A stretch of 64,000 nucleotides of DNA from Allofournierella sp. GTDB taxonomy: Bacteria; Bacillota; Clostridia; Oscillospirales; Ruminococcaceae. The notes beneath the pieces were generated by a model. The model saw only the letters and a program-made list of their open reading frames with translations, did no database searches and was not told where the DNA came from. The DNA lies in assembly GCA_020025635.1 (NCBI GenBank), contig JAHHRU010000005.1, positions 57,846 through 121,845 of the forward strand. The letters are read 5' to 3'. This document shows positions 7,617 to 16,788 of this stretch, in pieces (position 1 is the first letter of the stretch; each line of letters starts with the position of its first letter). Position numbers and translations under genes: made by a program.

Positions 7617-9268
7617 ACAAGCGAAGCAATTTCAAGGTCGGCTTTCAGCTGGTTGGCCTGGTAAAGCCCCTTACCGGCTATATGATCCTGGCCATCACCA
7701 TGGGCCTGCTGGGCCACCTGTGCGCCACCTTTATTCCTGTGCTGGGCGGTGCGGCCCTTTTGCAGGTACTGGGGCTGTACCCCATGCGCCTTTCCCACAT
7801 TTTTGTGCTGGCCGCCGTGCTTGCGGTTCTGCGGGGTGCTCTGCATTACGGCGAACAGGCCTGCAACCACTACATTGCCTTCAAGCTGCTGGCCCTTATC
7901 CGTGATAAAGTTTTCGGTGCCCTGCGCCGCCTTTGCCCCGCCAAGCTGGAGGGCCGCGACCGGGGCGACCTGATCTCAGTCATCACCTCGGATATCGAGC
8001 TGCTGGAAGTTTTTTATGCTCACACCCTTTCCCCCATCGCCATCGCCGCGCTCATGTCTTTGGTGATGTGCCTGTTTCTGGCCAGCTTCCACTGGGTCTA
8101 TGCCTTGCTGGGCCTTGCCGCTTATCTCATTGTGGGCGTTGGTGTTCCGCTTGTTGTTTCCCGCAAAAGTGCGGGTCTCGGCGCTTCCTTCCGTGCCGGC
8201 TCCGGCGCTCTTTCCAGCTTTGTGCTGGAAAGCCTGCGTGGTCTTTCCGAGATCATGCAGTACGGCCAGGGTCCTGCCCGTCTTGACGAAATGGACCGCC
8301 GCGGCCGGGAGCTTGCACAGAACGAGCGCTCGATGAAGCTGAAGGCCGGCACCGGCTCGGCTGTGACCAACACCATCATCCTGGTGCTGGACCTGATTGT
8401 TCTGTTTGCCGGCATCGGCCTTTATCTGGCAGGTGCCGTGGATTACGCCGGTGTTATCCTGCCGGTATTTGCCCTGATGAGCTCCTTCGGCCCGGTCATC
8501 GCTCTGGCAAATCTGGGCAGCGGCCTGCAAAACACCTTCGCCGCTGGCAACCGGGTTCTGGACATTCTGGAAGAGAGCCCCGAAACAGAAGAGATCGAAG
8601 GCCGGGAGCTTTGCACCTATTCCGGCGCCGAGGTGAAAAACCTCACCTTCACTTATGATAAGGAAGTCATTCTGGAAAATGTTTCCGCCCACTTCCCGGA
8701 AAACACCGTCATCGGCATTACCGGCAAAAGCGGCAGCGGCAAATCCACCCTTCTGAAGCTGCTCATGCGTTTCTGGCAGACCCAGTCCGGCGAGGTTTTG
8801 GTATCCGGCCGGAATATCAACGATATCAACACCGCAGACCTCCGGGTCATGCAGAGCTATGTGACCCAGGAAACCCACCTGTTCCACGACAGCATTGCCA
8901 ACAATCTGCGGGTGGCAAACCCCAATGCCACCCAGCAGGATCTGGAAGAGGCCTGCAAAAAGGCCGCTGTGCATGATTTCATTCTGTCGCTGCCCAAGGG
9001 CTACGATACCCCGGTGGGCGAGCTGGGCGGCACCCTTTCCGGCGGTGAACGGCAGCGCCTGGGCCTTGCCCGTGCTTTCCTGCACGATGCACCCATGATG
9101 CTTCTGGACGAGCCCACCAGCAACCTGGACAGCCTGAACGAGGCTGTGATCCTGCGCTCCATCGAACAGGCCCGGCAGGACCGTACAGTGGTGCTGGTTT
9201 CGCACCGTGCTTCCACCATGGCGCTGGCCGACCAGGTTTACAGCGTAGAACACGGGAGGCTCAGCTGA
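7613..9268 (+). CDS. ABC exporter half-subunit 2 (CydC-like)
   Basis: 551 residues, same architecture as its upstream partner: membrane domain about 20-300, then an ATPase domain with Walker A GKSGSGKST at 371-379, a normal Q-loop Gln at 419 (YVTQE), LSGGERQR, Walker B MMLLDEPTS and the VLVSHR switch His. The two products almost certainly form a heterodimer in which the two nucleotide sites differ. The start codon overlaps the stop of subunit 1, and its own stop TGA shares a base with the ATG of the next gene. Confidence 0.88.
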   Translation: MNKRSNFKVGFQLVGLVKPLTGYMILAITMGLLGHLCATFIPVLGGAALLQVLGLYPMRLSHIFVLAAVLAVLRGALHYGEQACNHYIAFKLLALIRDKVFGALRRLCPAKLEGRDRGDLISVITSDIELLEVFYAHTLSPIAIAALMSLVMCLFLASFHWVYALLGLAAYLIVGVGVPLVVSRKSAGLGASFRAGSGALSSFVLESLRGLSEIMQYGQGPARLDEMDRRGRELAQNERSMKLKAGTGSAVTNTIILVLDLIVLFAGIGLYLAGAVDYAGVILPVFALMSSFGPVIALANLGSGLQNTFAAGNRVLDILEESPETEEIEGRELCTYSGAEVKNLTFTYDKEVILENVSAHFPENTVIGITGKSGSGKSTLLKLLMRFWQTQSGEVLVSGRNINDINTADLRVMQSYVTQETHLFHDSIANNLRVANPNATQQDLEEACKKAAVHDFILSLPKGYDTPVGELGGTLSGGERQRLGLARAFLHDAPMMLLDEPTSNLDSLNEAVILRSIEQARQDRTVVLVSHRASTMALADQVYSVEHGRLS

Positions 9269-9606
9269 TGGACCTTGAACGGAAGCGGGAGCGGGAAAAG
9301 AAAATGGTTTCCCAGATGATCGCCCTTTACTGCCGCAAAAATCACGGCAGTAAAGGCGGGCTCTGCCCCCAATGCGCAGCCCTTGAGCAATATGCCCATC
9401 AGCGAAGCGATCACTGCCCGTTTATGGAAAGCAAGACCTTCTGCTCCAACTGCAAAGTACACTGCTACAAGCCGGAAATGCGGGAACAGATCAGGCGGGT
9501 GATGCGGTTTTCCGGTCCCCGAATGATTTTTCATCATCCGATCATGGCGATCCGCCATTTGATTGAAACAAAAAAAGAAAAACGAAAGCTGGAGGCGAAC
9601 ACATGA
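9268..9606 (+). CDS. YgbA-like protein (nitrous-oxide-stimulated promoter family)
   Basis: 112 residues with the family's cysteine set: YCRKNHG, LCPQC, HCPF and FCSNCKVHCYKP, followed by a basic tail. The family (PF11756) is named after E. coli ygbA, which belongs to the nitric-oxide stress response; the biochemical role is unproved, and the cysteines suggest metal binding. It overlaps the ABC gene before it and the DUF454 gene after it, so all four genes are translated as a coupled unit. Confidence 0.85.
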   Translation: MDLERKREREKKMVSQMIALYCRKNHGSKGGLCPQCAALEQYAHQRSDHCPFMESKTFCSNCKVHCYKPEMREQIRRVMRFSGPRMIFHHPIMAIRHLIETKKEKRKLEANT

Positions 9607-10022
9607 AAATCACGAAACCTTTTTACGTCGTTTTGGGCTGCCTGGGCCTGGGCCTTGGTGCACTGGGCACTGTGGTTCCGCTGCTGCCAACCGTCCCCTT
9701 CCTGCTGCTGGCTGCTTTTTGTTTTGCCCGCAGCTCCACAAAGCTGCACACCTGGTTTCTGGGCACCAAGCTTTACAAGCAAAACCTTGAGTCCTATGTG
9801 AAGGGCCGGGGCATGACCGTGCGTGTAAAGCTGCGCATCATGACCTTTGTTACCCTGACCATGCTCATTGGATTTTTCATGATGGGCCGGGTCCCGGCAG
9901 GTCAGATCGCACTGGCCATTGTGTGGGTCTGCCATGTATTGTATTTCATTTTCGGCATTCGCACCATTCCGGCCGAAGAAAAGGCTGCCCAGCAGATCGC
10001 CAGCCAGCCGGAACAGAACTGA
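9603..10022 (+). CDS. DUF454 (YbaN-like) inner membrane protein
   Basis: 139 residues. The N-terminal helix carries the family pattern GCLGLGLGALGTVVPLLPT followed by PFLLLAAFCFARSS, then a short loop and a second pair of helices at about 80-120. Family members are small membrane proteins of unknown function, often near heme, cytochrome or exporter genes. The start overlaps the stop of the YgbA-like gene (ATGA). It is the last gene of the operon and is followed by a strong terminator. Confidence 0.88.
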   Translation: MKITKPFYVVLGCLGLGLGALGTVVPLLPTVPFLLLAAFCFARSSTKLHTWFLGTKLYKQNLESYVKGRGMTVRVKLRIMTFVTLTMLIGFFMMGRVPAGQIALAIVWVCHVLYFIFGIRTIPAEEKAAQQIASQPEQN

Positions 10023-10052
10023 CATCTCACTTTCCCATTGAAAACAAAAAGA

Positions 10053-10091
10053 AAAACCGGGCGGGGATCTCAAGGATCCCCGCCCGGTTTT
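10053..10091. terminator. Bidirectional terminator between DUF454 and guaB
   Basis: A 17-bp perfect stem (AAAACCGGGCGGGGATC with its complement) with a 5-base loop, flanked by A and T runs. It serves two converging transcription units. Confidence 0.92.
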
Positions 10092-10105
10092 CTGATTCAA
10101 TTTGC

Positions 10106-11608
10106 TCAGTTGCCGCTCTTGTTTTTCAGCATAACGTCATGGCTGCCGCCTTCCACAATGCTGGTGGAGGAAACAACGGTCAGGCGTGCCTTTTCCTGCA
10201 GTTCGGGAATGGACAGGGCACCGCAGTTGCACATGGTGCTGCGCACCTTGTACAGGGTGGTGTTCACGCCGTCGGCCAAAGCGCCTGCATAAGGAACGTA
10301 GCTGTCTACGCCTTCCTCAAAGCTCAGCTTGCTGGCGCCGCCCAGGTCATAACGCTGCCAGTTGCGGGCACGGTTGGAGCCTTCGCCCCAGTACTCCTTC
10401 ATATAGCTGCCGTTGATCTTCACCTTGTTGGTGGGGCTTTCGTCAAAGCGGGCAAAGTAGCGGCCCAGCATCACGAAATCTGCGCCCATGGCCAGAGCCA
10501 GGGTCACATGGTAATCCTGCACGATGCCGCCATCCGAGCAGATGGGCACATAGATGCCGGTTTCCTTATAATACTCGTCACGGGCCTTGGCAACCTCGAT
10601 CACAGCGGTGGCCTGGCCGCGGCCGATGCCCTTGGTCTCACGGGTGATGCAGATGGAACCGCCGCCGATGCCGATCTTGATAAAGTCAGCGCCGGCCTCA
10701 GCCAGGAAGCGGAAGCCGTCACGGTCCACCACGTTGCCTGCACCTACCTTGACCTTGTCGCCGTAGTGCTCACGGATCCAGCCGATGGTGCGGCTCTGCC
10801 ACTCGCTGAAGCCCTCAGAAGAGTCGATGCACAGCACATCCACACCGGCGTCCACCAGAGCGGGAACACGCTCAGCATAGTCACGGGTGTTGATGCCGGC
10901 GCCCACAACATAGCTCTTGTTGGCATCCAGCAGCTCTTTCACGTTCTCCTTGTGGCTGTCATAGTCCTTGCGGAAGACCAGATAGCACAGACGGCCTTCT
11001 TCATCCACCAGAGGCAGAGAGTTGACCTTATTGTCCCAAATGATATCGTTTGCCTCTTTCAGGCTGGTGGTGCTGGGAGCGGTGACCAGCTTCTCCAGCG
11101 GGGTCATGAAGGTGCAGACCTGCTCAGACAGATCCATGCGGCTCACACGATAGTCACGGCTTGCAACAATGCCCAGCAGGCGGCCATGTGCGCTGCCATC
11201 ATCGGTAACAGCCACAGTGGAGTGGCCGGTTTTTTCCTTCAGGGCCAGAACATCTGCCAGGGTAGCATCCGGGCGCAGGTTGGAATCACTGGTTACAAAG
11301 CCTTTTTTGTAGCTCTTTACCCAACGGATCATGTCTGCCTCATCCTCAATGCTCTGAGAGCCGTAGATGAAGGACACGCCCCCCTGCTTGGCCAATGCCA
11401 CAGCCAGCTTCGGGCCGGACACAGACTGCATGATGGCGCTGATCATGGGAATGTTCATGGTAATTGGGCATTCCTCCTGCCCTTTGCGATACTTCACCAA
11501 CGGAGTTTTCAGGCTGACCGCATCGGGGACACACTCCGAAGAGGAATATCCCGGAACCAGAAGATATTCGCCAAAGGTGCGGCTGGGCTGCTCAAAATAA
11601 TATGCCAT
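10106..11608 (-). CDS. guaB: IMP dehydrogenase
   Basis: 500 residues. Oxidises IMP to XMP with NAD, the committed step of guanine nucleotide synthesis. A TIM barrel is interrupted by a CBS pair at about 105-220. The catalytic loop GIGGGSICITRE places the active-site Cys at about 320. The flap region (YWGEGSNRARNWQRY) differs from the common MGS..RY form but is known from other Clostridia. The ATG at 11608 has AAAGGAG upstream; a 15-codon extension lacks one. The promoter lies just upstream, and the gene is transcribed alone. Confidence 0.95.
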   Translation of the reverse strand: MAYYFEQPSRTFGEYLLVPGYSSSECVPDAVSLKTPLVKYRKGQEECPITMNIPMISAIMQSVSGPKLAVALAKQGGVSFIYGSQSIEDEADMIRWVKSYKKGFVTSDSNLRPDATLADVLALKEKTGHSTVAVTDDGSAHGRLLGIVASRDYRVSRMDLSEQVCTFMTPLEKLVTAPSTTSLKEANDIIWDNKVNSLPLVDEEGRLCYLVFRKDYDSHKENVKELLDANKSYVVGAGINTRDYAERVPALVDAGVDVLCIDSSEGFSEWQSRTIGWIREHYGDKVKVGAGNVVDRDGFRFLAEAGADFIKIGIGGGSICITRETKGIGRGQATAVIEVAKARDEYYKETGIYVPICSDGGIVQDYHVTLALAMGADFVMLGRYFARFDESPTNKVKINGSYMKEYWGEGSNRARNWQRYDLGGASKLSFEEGVDSYVPYAGALADGVNTTLYKVRSTMCNCGALSIPELQEKARLTVVSSTSIVEGGSHDVMLKNKSGN

Positions 11609-11643
11609 TTCACATTCTCCTTTACTTACAAATAGTTTTATCA

Positions 11644-11672
11644 AGTGTACCACATTCCACCAAAAAAATCAA
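11644..11672 (-). promoter_or_regulatory. Promoter of guaB
   Basis: TTGATT and TACACT with 17 bp between them, with a TGG extension ahead of the -10, on the minus strand. The leader before guaB would be about 30 nt, too short for a riboswitch. Confidence 0.6.
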
Positions 11673-11760
11673 AACCCAGTTGCGCCAAACTTTCCGAACA
11701 ATTTTCGTCTCATTCCGTCATTGTTCCGAGTAGTCCGACTATTGCCCCCTCTGCCTGTGT

Positions 11761-11929
11761 TTTTATAAGAACAGAACCCCCTCGCCGGAGGGACGGCGAG
11801 AGGGCTCTGCGACAGGACACACGAGGAAGCTTTTAGGAACCCCGCCCAAAACCGTGGTAGCAGCACGGCAGGAGGAGAATGGCGGGAAGCTTCCTCACAA
11901 CACATGAAAAAGGAGTGTTACTTTCTTGC
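11761..11929 (-). ncRNA. Candidate structured small RNA upstream of guaB
   Basis: A stretch of about 170 nt with its own consensus promoter and a GC-rich hairpin at its end (7-bp CTCGCCG/CGGCGAG core at 11781-11800, followed by a T-rich tract). In between, 11887-11896 pairs perfectly with 11823-11832 and 11881-11886 with 11841-11846, giving a 16-bp interrupted stem, capped by a small hairpin (CCGTG/CACGG at 11852-11868). No reading frame here looks coding. Length and the long bulged stem recall 6S RNA, but I do not recognise its conserved sequences, so the class is open. Confidence 0.5.
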
Positions 11930-11935
11930 AACTAA

Positions 11936-11964
11936 ATTGTAACTCTTTTGACATCTTCTGTCAA
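11936..11964 (-). promoter_or_regulatory. Promoter of the candidate small RNA
   Basis: TTGACA and TACAAT with a 17-bp spacer on the minus strand, close to consensus and about 320 bp away from the next start codon (guaB). Confidence 0.75.
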
Positions 11965-12032
11965 CTCTTTTTTTCACGATTTGTATGAACTTTTTGTGAA
12001 GGCGGGGTCTGCCCGCCCAAATCGCCGCTGGC

Positions 12033-12764
12033 TCAGCCCAGCTTCAAAAGGCTTTCAAAGCAGGGTTTACCGTCCCGCTCGCCTTTCACATACCAGCGGC
12101 CGTCCGAAAGCTTTCCCCGGGTAAGCTCTGCACGCTCGCCCGCCGGCAGCTCCCGGTGATAGCGGATGGCAAACTCCAAAACCGACTGTTTTTTAAGGCA
12201 CTCCTGCGGCAGTGCATCCGCTGCGGCATCGGCATAGCGGGTATTGTTCACATGGCCGTTTTCATCGCACAGGCTGTATGCGGCAAAAAGCGTGCCGCAG
12301 CTTTCGGTCTGCTCGGGGGTCTGTATTTCCTGCGGCAGCTCAAAAGGGACCTTTTGGGCAAAGGGAAGGCTTTGAAAGCTTCCCGGCGGCTGGCGCAGGA
12401 TGCGTTTGGTGTCGGTGTTCACCAGGATCCACCGGCTGTCCACCAAGGCCACCAGCTCCCCGGCTTCATCCAGTACACGGGTCCCGCGTTTATAGGTGGC
12501 CCTGTGTGCCAGCTCCGGCATGGTTTCCAGTGTCAGGATCTCCCCGCACTCCGGCACCCGGATAAACCGCAGGGCCGCTCGGGCCAGCAGGAATACCGCA
12601 TGGCTGCGCTGGTAAAACGCCTGATCCATCCCAATGCTGTCACACTGCTCGGTGGCGATCTGCTGTGCCATGCGCAGCAGCGCCCCCGCTGTCATTCTGC
12701 GGTTCCAGTCACAGTCATGATCCAGAACCTGCATTTTGCGCTTGTATCCATTCATTTCACTCAT
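12033..12764 (-). CDS. Acyl-ACP thioesterase
   Basis: 243 residues with two hotdog-fold halves, as in bacterial relatives of plant FatA/FatB. The N-terminal half starts with the typical YKRKMQVLDHDCD and contains RATYKRGTRV; the second half carries the conserved NGHVNNTRYADAAAD segment with the catalytic-type Asn and His. The enzyme releases free fatty acids from acyl carrier protein in the cytoplasm. The start at 12764 follows an AGGAG site; the frame extends 40 codons upstream without conservation. It sits between the small-RNA promoter and the pot operon and is probably transcribed with or just after the latter. Confidence 0.85.
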   Translation of the reverse strand: MSEMNGYKRKMQVLDHDCDWNRRMTAGALLRMAQQIATEQCDSIGMDQAFYQRSHAVFLLARAALRFIRVPECGEILTLETMPELAHRATYKRGTRVLDEAGELVALVDSRWILVNTDTKRILRQPPGSFQSLPFAQKVPFELPQEIQTPEQTESCGTLFAAYSLCDENGHVNNTRYADAAADALPQECLKKQSVLEFAIRYHRELPAGERAELTRGKLSDGRWYVKGERDGKPCFESLLKLG

Positions 12765-12835
12765 TGCATTTTCTCCTGTTTTGGAAAAGTCAAATGCCCC
12801 TCGGCGCGCAAAAGTGCGGCCGAAGGGCGAATGGC

Positions 12836-14074
12836 TCAATAGTTGTCCCGGCGGATCTTCAGGTTCCGCCGCCAGAAATTCCACACGATCAGCGCAACCG
12901 CCAGAAGCAGGAACACCGGCACGATCCAGCCGTTTCCGTTTTCGGAATAGCTCTTGATGTCGCCCCAGGCCCGATCCATTGCGGCGTTCACTTCGGGTGC
13001 AAGCACCTCAAAGACCTCAGTGTTTGCCAGCACCTCTTCGCTGGGATACGCAATGGGGCTGTTCTTCTGTTCGTCATCCAGGCTTTCCCACACCGGGATG
13101 AGCGGGGTGGAATAATTGGTGAACTGACTGTTTGCAAGGCCAACACTGGTCTCGCACATAAAGTTGATGAACATTTCGGCAGCTTCCTTATGCTGGCTGC
13201 CGGCCGGAATGCACATGGCATCCACAAAGTAGTTGGTCCCTTCCTTTGGAATGACAAAATCCAGATCCGGGTTTTCCGAAATCATGATCTGGGCATCGCC
13301 GGCATAGTAGGGGGCCAGCGCTGCTTCGCCGCCCTCCATTTTGTCGTAGATCTCATCCATGACCCAGGCCTGTACAACGCTTTTCTGCTTTTTCAGCTCC
13401 TGTGCGATCTGGGCAACATCCTCACGCGTTTTGGGGTTGAGGCTCTTTCCCATACGCCGGGCCGCAATGGCAAAGGCATCCCGGCTGTTGTTGAACATCA
13501 GGATGGAATTTTTATACCGGGTATCCCACAAAGCATCCCAGCTGTCCGGGATTTCTTTCACCATATTTTTGTTGTACACAATGCCGACCACACCCCAGGT
13601 ATAGGGCACGCTGTATTCATCCTGCGGGTCATAAGGAAGGCCCCGGTACTGCCGGCCGATCTTTTGGATGTTCGGGATATTGTCAAGATCCAGCTTTTCC
13701 AGCATTCCTTCGTTTATCATCTTGCCGATCATGTAATCGCTGGGAATGATCACATCGTAGCTGGCGCCGCCGCTTTTCAGCTTTGCGTACAGGCTCTCGT
13801 TGGTATCGTAGGTGGTGTAGTTCACCTGAATGCCGGTGAGATTTTCGAATTCGCTCACCACATCCACACTGCCGTCGGTGCCGTCTGAAATATTCAGGCC
13901 CCAGTTGTACACGTTGATGGTCACGCCTTTTCCGGCAAACCGCTTCCAGTCATAATCCGGGCTCACCGGAATGGGCTCATCGCTCACAACGGTATCGGTT
14001 TCCAGCTCGGCCCCCACAAACAGGGTCACCAGACAGAGCACCACGGCAATGATCGCACACAAGGTTCTTTTCAT
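12836..14074 (-). CDS. potD: Spermidine/putrescine-binding protein
   Basis: 412 residues, last gene of potABCD. An N-terminal hydrophobic segment (about 4-22) acts as signal or anchor without a lipobox Cys; the binding fold follows with family features VINVYNWG-like INVYNWGLN, YDVIIPSDYM and VPYTWGVVG. A C-terminal hydrophobic helix (about 383-400, VPVFLLLAVALIVW) ends in a basic tail, so the protein is probably tethered at both ends instead of by lipid. This is unusual compared with the periplasmic PotD of Gram-negatives, but fits a Gram-positive envelope. It captures polyamine for the PotBC channel. Confidence 0.9.
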   Translation of the reverse strand: MKRTLCAIIAVVLCLVTLFVGAELETDTVVSDEPIPVSPDYDWKRFAGKGVTINVYNWGLNISDGTDGSVDVVSEFENLTGIQVNYTTYDTNESLYAKLKSGGASYDVIIPSDYMIGKMINEGMLEKLDLDNIPNIQKIGRQYRGLPYDPQDEYSVPYTWGVVGIVYNKNMVKEIPDSWDALWDTRYKNSILMFNNSRDAFAIAARRMGKSLNPKTREDVAQIAQELKKQKSVVQAWVMDEIYDKMEGGEAALAPYYAGDAQIMISENPDLDFVIPKEGTNYFVDAMCIPAGSQHKEAAEMFINFMCETSVGLANSQFTNYSTPLIPVWESLDDEQKNSPIAYPSEEVLANTEVFEVLAPEVNAAMDRAWGDIKSYSENGNGWIVPVFLLLAVALIVWNFWRRNLKIRRDNY

Positions 14075-14094
14075 TTTGCTCCTCCCTTTCTGTT

Positions 14095-14931
14095 TCAGCG
14101 CTCCCGGCGGTCCCGGCGGCTGTCCAGATAATTGGAAGTCAGAATGATCGCCAGGATGCTCAGGAACATCACCGTAGAAAGAGCGTTGATCTCCGGGCTC
14201 ACCTTTTTCCTTGTCATGCTGTAAATAACGATGGGCAGGGTTTGGGTGGTTCCGCTGGTGAAATACGAAATCAGGAAATCATCAATGGAATAGGTCAGGC
14301 AGATCAAAAACGCCGACAGGATAGCCGGCATCAGCTCCGGCAGAATCACCTTGAAAAAGGCCTGCTTCGGGTTGCAGCCCAGATCCAGCGCCGCCTCATA
14401 CAGCCGGATATCCATCTGGCGCAGCTTGGGCGCCACGTTAAAGATCACATAAGGCAGGTTGAAGGAAATGTGCGCAATGATCAGGGTGGGCAGGCCGAAG
14501 AAATTTTCCGGCAGGGTCAGGCCGAACCGGGCATTCAGAAAAGCCACGCCGTCTTTCATGACCACAAACAGCAGCATCAGCGAAACGCCGGTGATGATCT
14601 CCGGGTTGACCACCGGCATATAGCTGATGTTGTTGATGACCGCACGGCTGCGCTTGCCCATGGCATTGATGCCAATGGCAGCCATGGTGCCCACCACTGT
14701 GGCGAACACCGCCGAGCTGAACGCAACCACCAGGCTCAAGCCCAAAGCGCGCAGGATCATCTCATTGTGGAAAAGGCTTTTATACCATTTGAAGGTAAAG
14801 CCGGTGAACAGGGTGCGGCTTTTGCTCTGGTTGAAGCTGAACGCCGCCATAATGGCAATGGGCATATACATAAACGAAAAGATCAGCACCAGATACACCC
14901 GCTGGATCATGCGGAAATGCTTGCGTTTCAT
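14095..14931 (-). CDS. potC: Spermidine/putrescine ABC permease PotC
   Basis: 278 residues with six membrane segments and the cytoplasmic EAA loop (YEAALDLGCNPKQAFFKV) that docks onto the ATPase. The ATG at 14931 overlaps the TAA of potB by one base, giving coupled translation. Upstream in-frame codons overlap potB and are not conserved. Confidence 0.92.
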   Translation of the reverse strand: MKRKHFRMIQRVYLVLIFSFMYMPIAIMAAFSFNQSKSRTLFTGFTFKWYKSLFHNEMILRALGLSLVVAFSSAVFATVVGTMAAIGINAMGKRSRAVINNISYMPVVNPEIITGVSLMLLFVVMKDGVAFLNARFGLTLPENFFGLPTLIIAHISFNLPYVIFNVAPKLRQMDIRLYEAALDLGCNPKQAFFKVILPELMPAILSAFLICLTYSIDDFLISYFTSGTTQTLPIVIYSMTRKKVSPEINALSTVMFLSILAIILTSNYLDSRRDRRER

Positions 14932-15743
14932 TACATGACCCCCTCTATGCCGTCTTCGCCGCTGGTATTGGTCAGGCTCATGCACAGCAGCACGATCACC
15001 ATCAGCACCAGGCTCATGGCACTGCCCAGATTGTAGTTGTAGCTGTTGCCCAAAAACTGCATCTCGATCAGATCACCCACCAAAAGGGTATCACCGCCGC
15101 CCAGCATGCGGCTGATGATGAAGGTGGAAACACTGGGCACGAACACCATGGTTATGCCGGTGGCAATGCCCGGCATCGAAAGCGGCACCAGTACCCGGCT
15201 GAGCACCTGGAACATGCTTGCGCCCAGATCCTGTGCCGCTTCGATCACGCTTTGGTCGATCTTGACCATGGCCGTATACAGCGGCAAGATCATGTAGGGC
15301 AGGTAGTTGTACACCATGCCCAGCACCACCGCGCCGGAGGTGTTGATCATATCGAACGGCCCGATGCCGAACAGCCCCAGAAAACGGTTGATGAGGCCGT
15401 TTTTTTCCAGAAGGCTCATCCAGGCATAGGTGCGCAGCAAAAAGTTCATCCACATGGGCAGCATCACCAGCATCAGCATCATGTGCTGTGTGGAAACCTG
15501 CAGCCGGGAAAGGTAAAAGCCCAGCGGGAACGCCAGCACCAGACAGATGACCGTTGCCACGGCAGCCAGCAGAAGGCTGGTGGCGAACACGCCGGTATAA
15601 TCGCCCATGGCCGTAATGTTTGAAAGTGTGAAATGCCCGGCCTGATCGGTAAAGGAAAAATAGACCACGATCAAAAGCGGGGCCGCAATGAAAATTGCCA
15701 TCCAAATCAGATACGGCAGGGACAGCCTTTTATTTTTCTCCAT
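14931..15743 (-). CDS. potB: Spermidine/putrescine ABC permease PotB
   Basis: 270 residues, six membrane segments, EAA loop IEAAQDLGASMFQVLSRV at about residues 165-182. The start MEKNKRLS at 15743 lies five bases after the potA stop and uses a GGAGGG site located inside the end of potA. It forms the channel with PotC. Confidence 0.92.
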   Translation of the reverse strand: MEKNKRLSLPYLIWMAIFIAAPLLIVVYFSFTDQAGHFTLSNITAMGDYTGVFATSLLLAAVATVICLVLAFPLGFYLSRLQVSTQHMMLMLVMLPMWMNFLLRTYAWMSLLEKNGLINRFLGLFGIGPFDMINTSGAVVLGMVYNYLPYMILPLYTAMVKIDQSVIEAAQDLGASMFQVLSRVLVPLSMPGIATGITMVFVPSVSTFIISRMLGGGDTLLVGDLIEMQFLGNSYNYNLGSAMSLVLMVIVLLCMSLTNTSGEDGIEGVM

Positions 15744-15747
15744 GGCC

Positions 15748-16788
15748 TTATCCCTCCATGCGGTGCATGATATGGATCTCGTCCGGGCCAATGTTCATGC
15801 CGATCAGTTCGCCCGGCTGACTTGCCTGGGTGGAGTGGATGATCCACTCATAGCCTGCCTGCTCCACATGCATCTCAAAATGGACGCCCTTGAAGATGAC
15901 ATCCTTTACAATGCCGGTGAGCTGGCCACGGATAGCAGGCACCACCTGGATATCCTCCGGGCGCACCACCACCTGAACCGACTCGTTCTTCTCAAAGCCG
16001 CTGTCCACACAGGTGAATTCATTGCCGGCAAAGCCAACCTGGAAATCCTTCAGCATCACACCGTCGATGATGTTGCTTTCACCGATGAAATCCGCCACAA
16101 AGGCGTTCTGCGGCTCGTTGTAAATGTCCTCCGGGCTGCCGATCTGCTGAATGTCGCCCTGGTTCATAACAACCACCGTATCGCTCATGGTAAGGGCTTC
16201 TTCCTGATCGTGGGTGACGTAGATGAAGGTGATATCCATTGCCTGCTGCAGGCGCTTGAGCTCCAGCTGCATTTCCTTGCGCAGCTTCAGGTCCAGCGCG
16301 CCCAGAGGCTCGTCCAAAAGAAGCACCTTGGGGTGATTCGCAAGGCCGCGGGCAATGGCCACACGCTGCTGCTGACCGCCGCTCATCCGGCTGATGTTGC
16401 GGCGCTCATAGCCTTTCAGGCCCACGACCTCCAGCATTTCCAGCACCCGGCTCTTGATCTCCTTTTCCGGCAGCTTTTTCAGCCGCAGGCCAAAGGCCAC
16501 GTTTTCGAATACATTCAGGTGCGGGAACAGCGCATACTTCTGGAACACCGTATTCATCTGGCGCTTGTAGGGCGGCAGAGCGGTGATATCCTTGCCATTA
16601 AAAAAGACATTGCCCGACTTCGGCTGCTCAAAGCCGGCGATCACACGCAAGGTTGTGGTTTTTCCGCAGCCTGAAGGCCCCAGAAAGGTTACAAACTCTT
16701 TGTCGTGGATATCCAGCGAGAGCCCGGTAAGCACCGGTTCACCGTCATAGTCTACCACAATGTCTTTCAGCGAAATAATTTCATTCAT
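15748..16788 (-). CDS. potA: Spermidine/putrescine ABC ATPase
   Basis: 346 residues. Walker A GPSGCGKTT at 37-45, Q-loop Gln at 83, signature SGGQQQR at 136-142, Walker B LLLDEP at 156-161, and a TOBE-type C-terminal domain. It energises polyamine import by PotBC. Two starts are possible: the ATG at 16788 chosen here, with AAAGGGGG 12 bases upstream, or an ATG four codons earlier that touches that site. First gene of the operon; the leader of about 170 nt (16789-16957) contains no recognised riboswitch. Confidence 0.93.
   Translation of the reverse strand: MNEIISLKDIVVDYDGEPVLTGLSLDIHDKEFVTFLGPSGCGKTTTLRVIAGFEQPKSGNVFFNGKDITALPPYKRQMNTVFQKYALFPHLNVFENVAFGLRLKKLPEKEIKSRVLEMLEVVGLKGYERRNISRMSGGQQQRVAIARGLANHPKVLLLDEPLGALDLKLRKEMQLELKRLQQAMDITFIYVTHDQEEALTMSDTVVVMNQGDIQQIGSPEDIYNEPQNAFVADFIGESNIIDGVMLKDFQVGFAGNEFTCVDSGFEKNESVQVVVRPEDIQVVPAIRGQLTGIVKDVIFKGVHFEMHVEQAGYEWIIHSTQASQPGELIGMNIGPDEIHIMHRMEG

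Noticed and set aside
10106..11672. Purine riboswitch before guaB
   Set aside because: The promoter lies about 35 bp before the start codon, leaving no room; the structured RNA further upstream has its own terminator and promoter.
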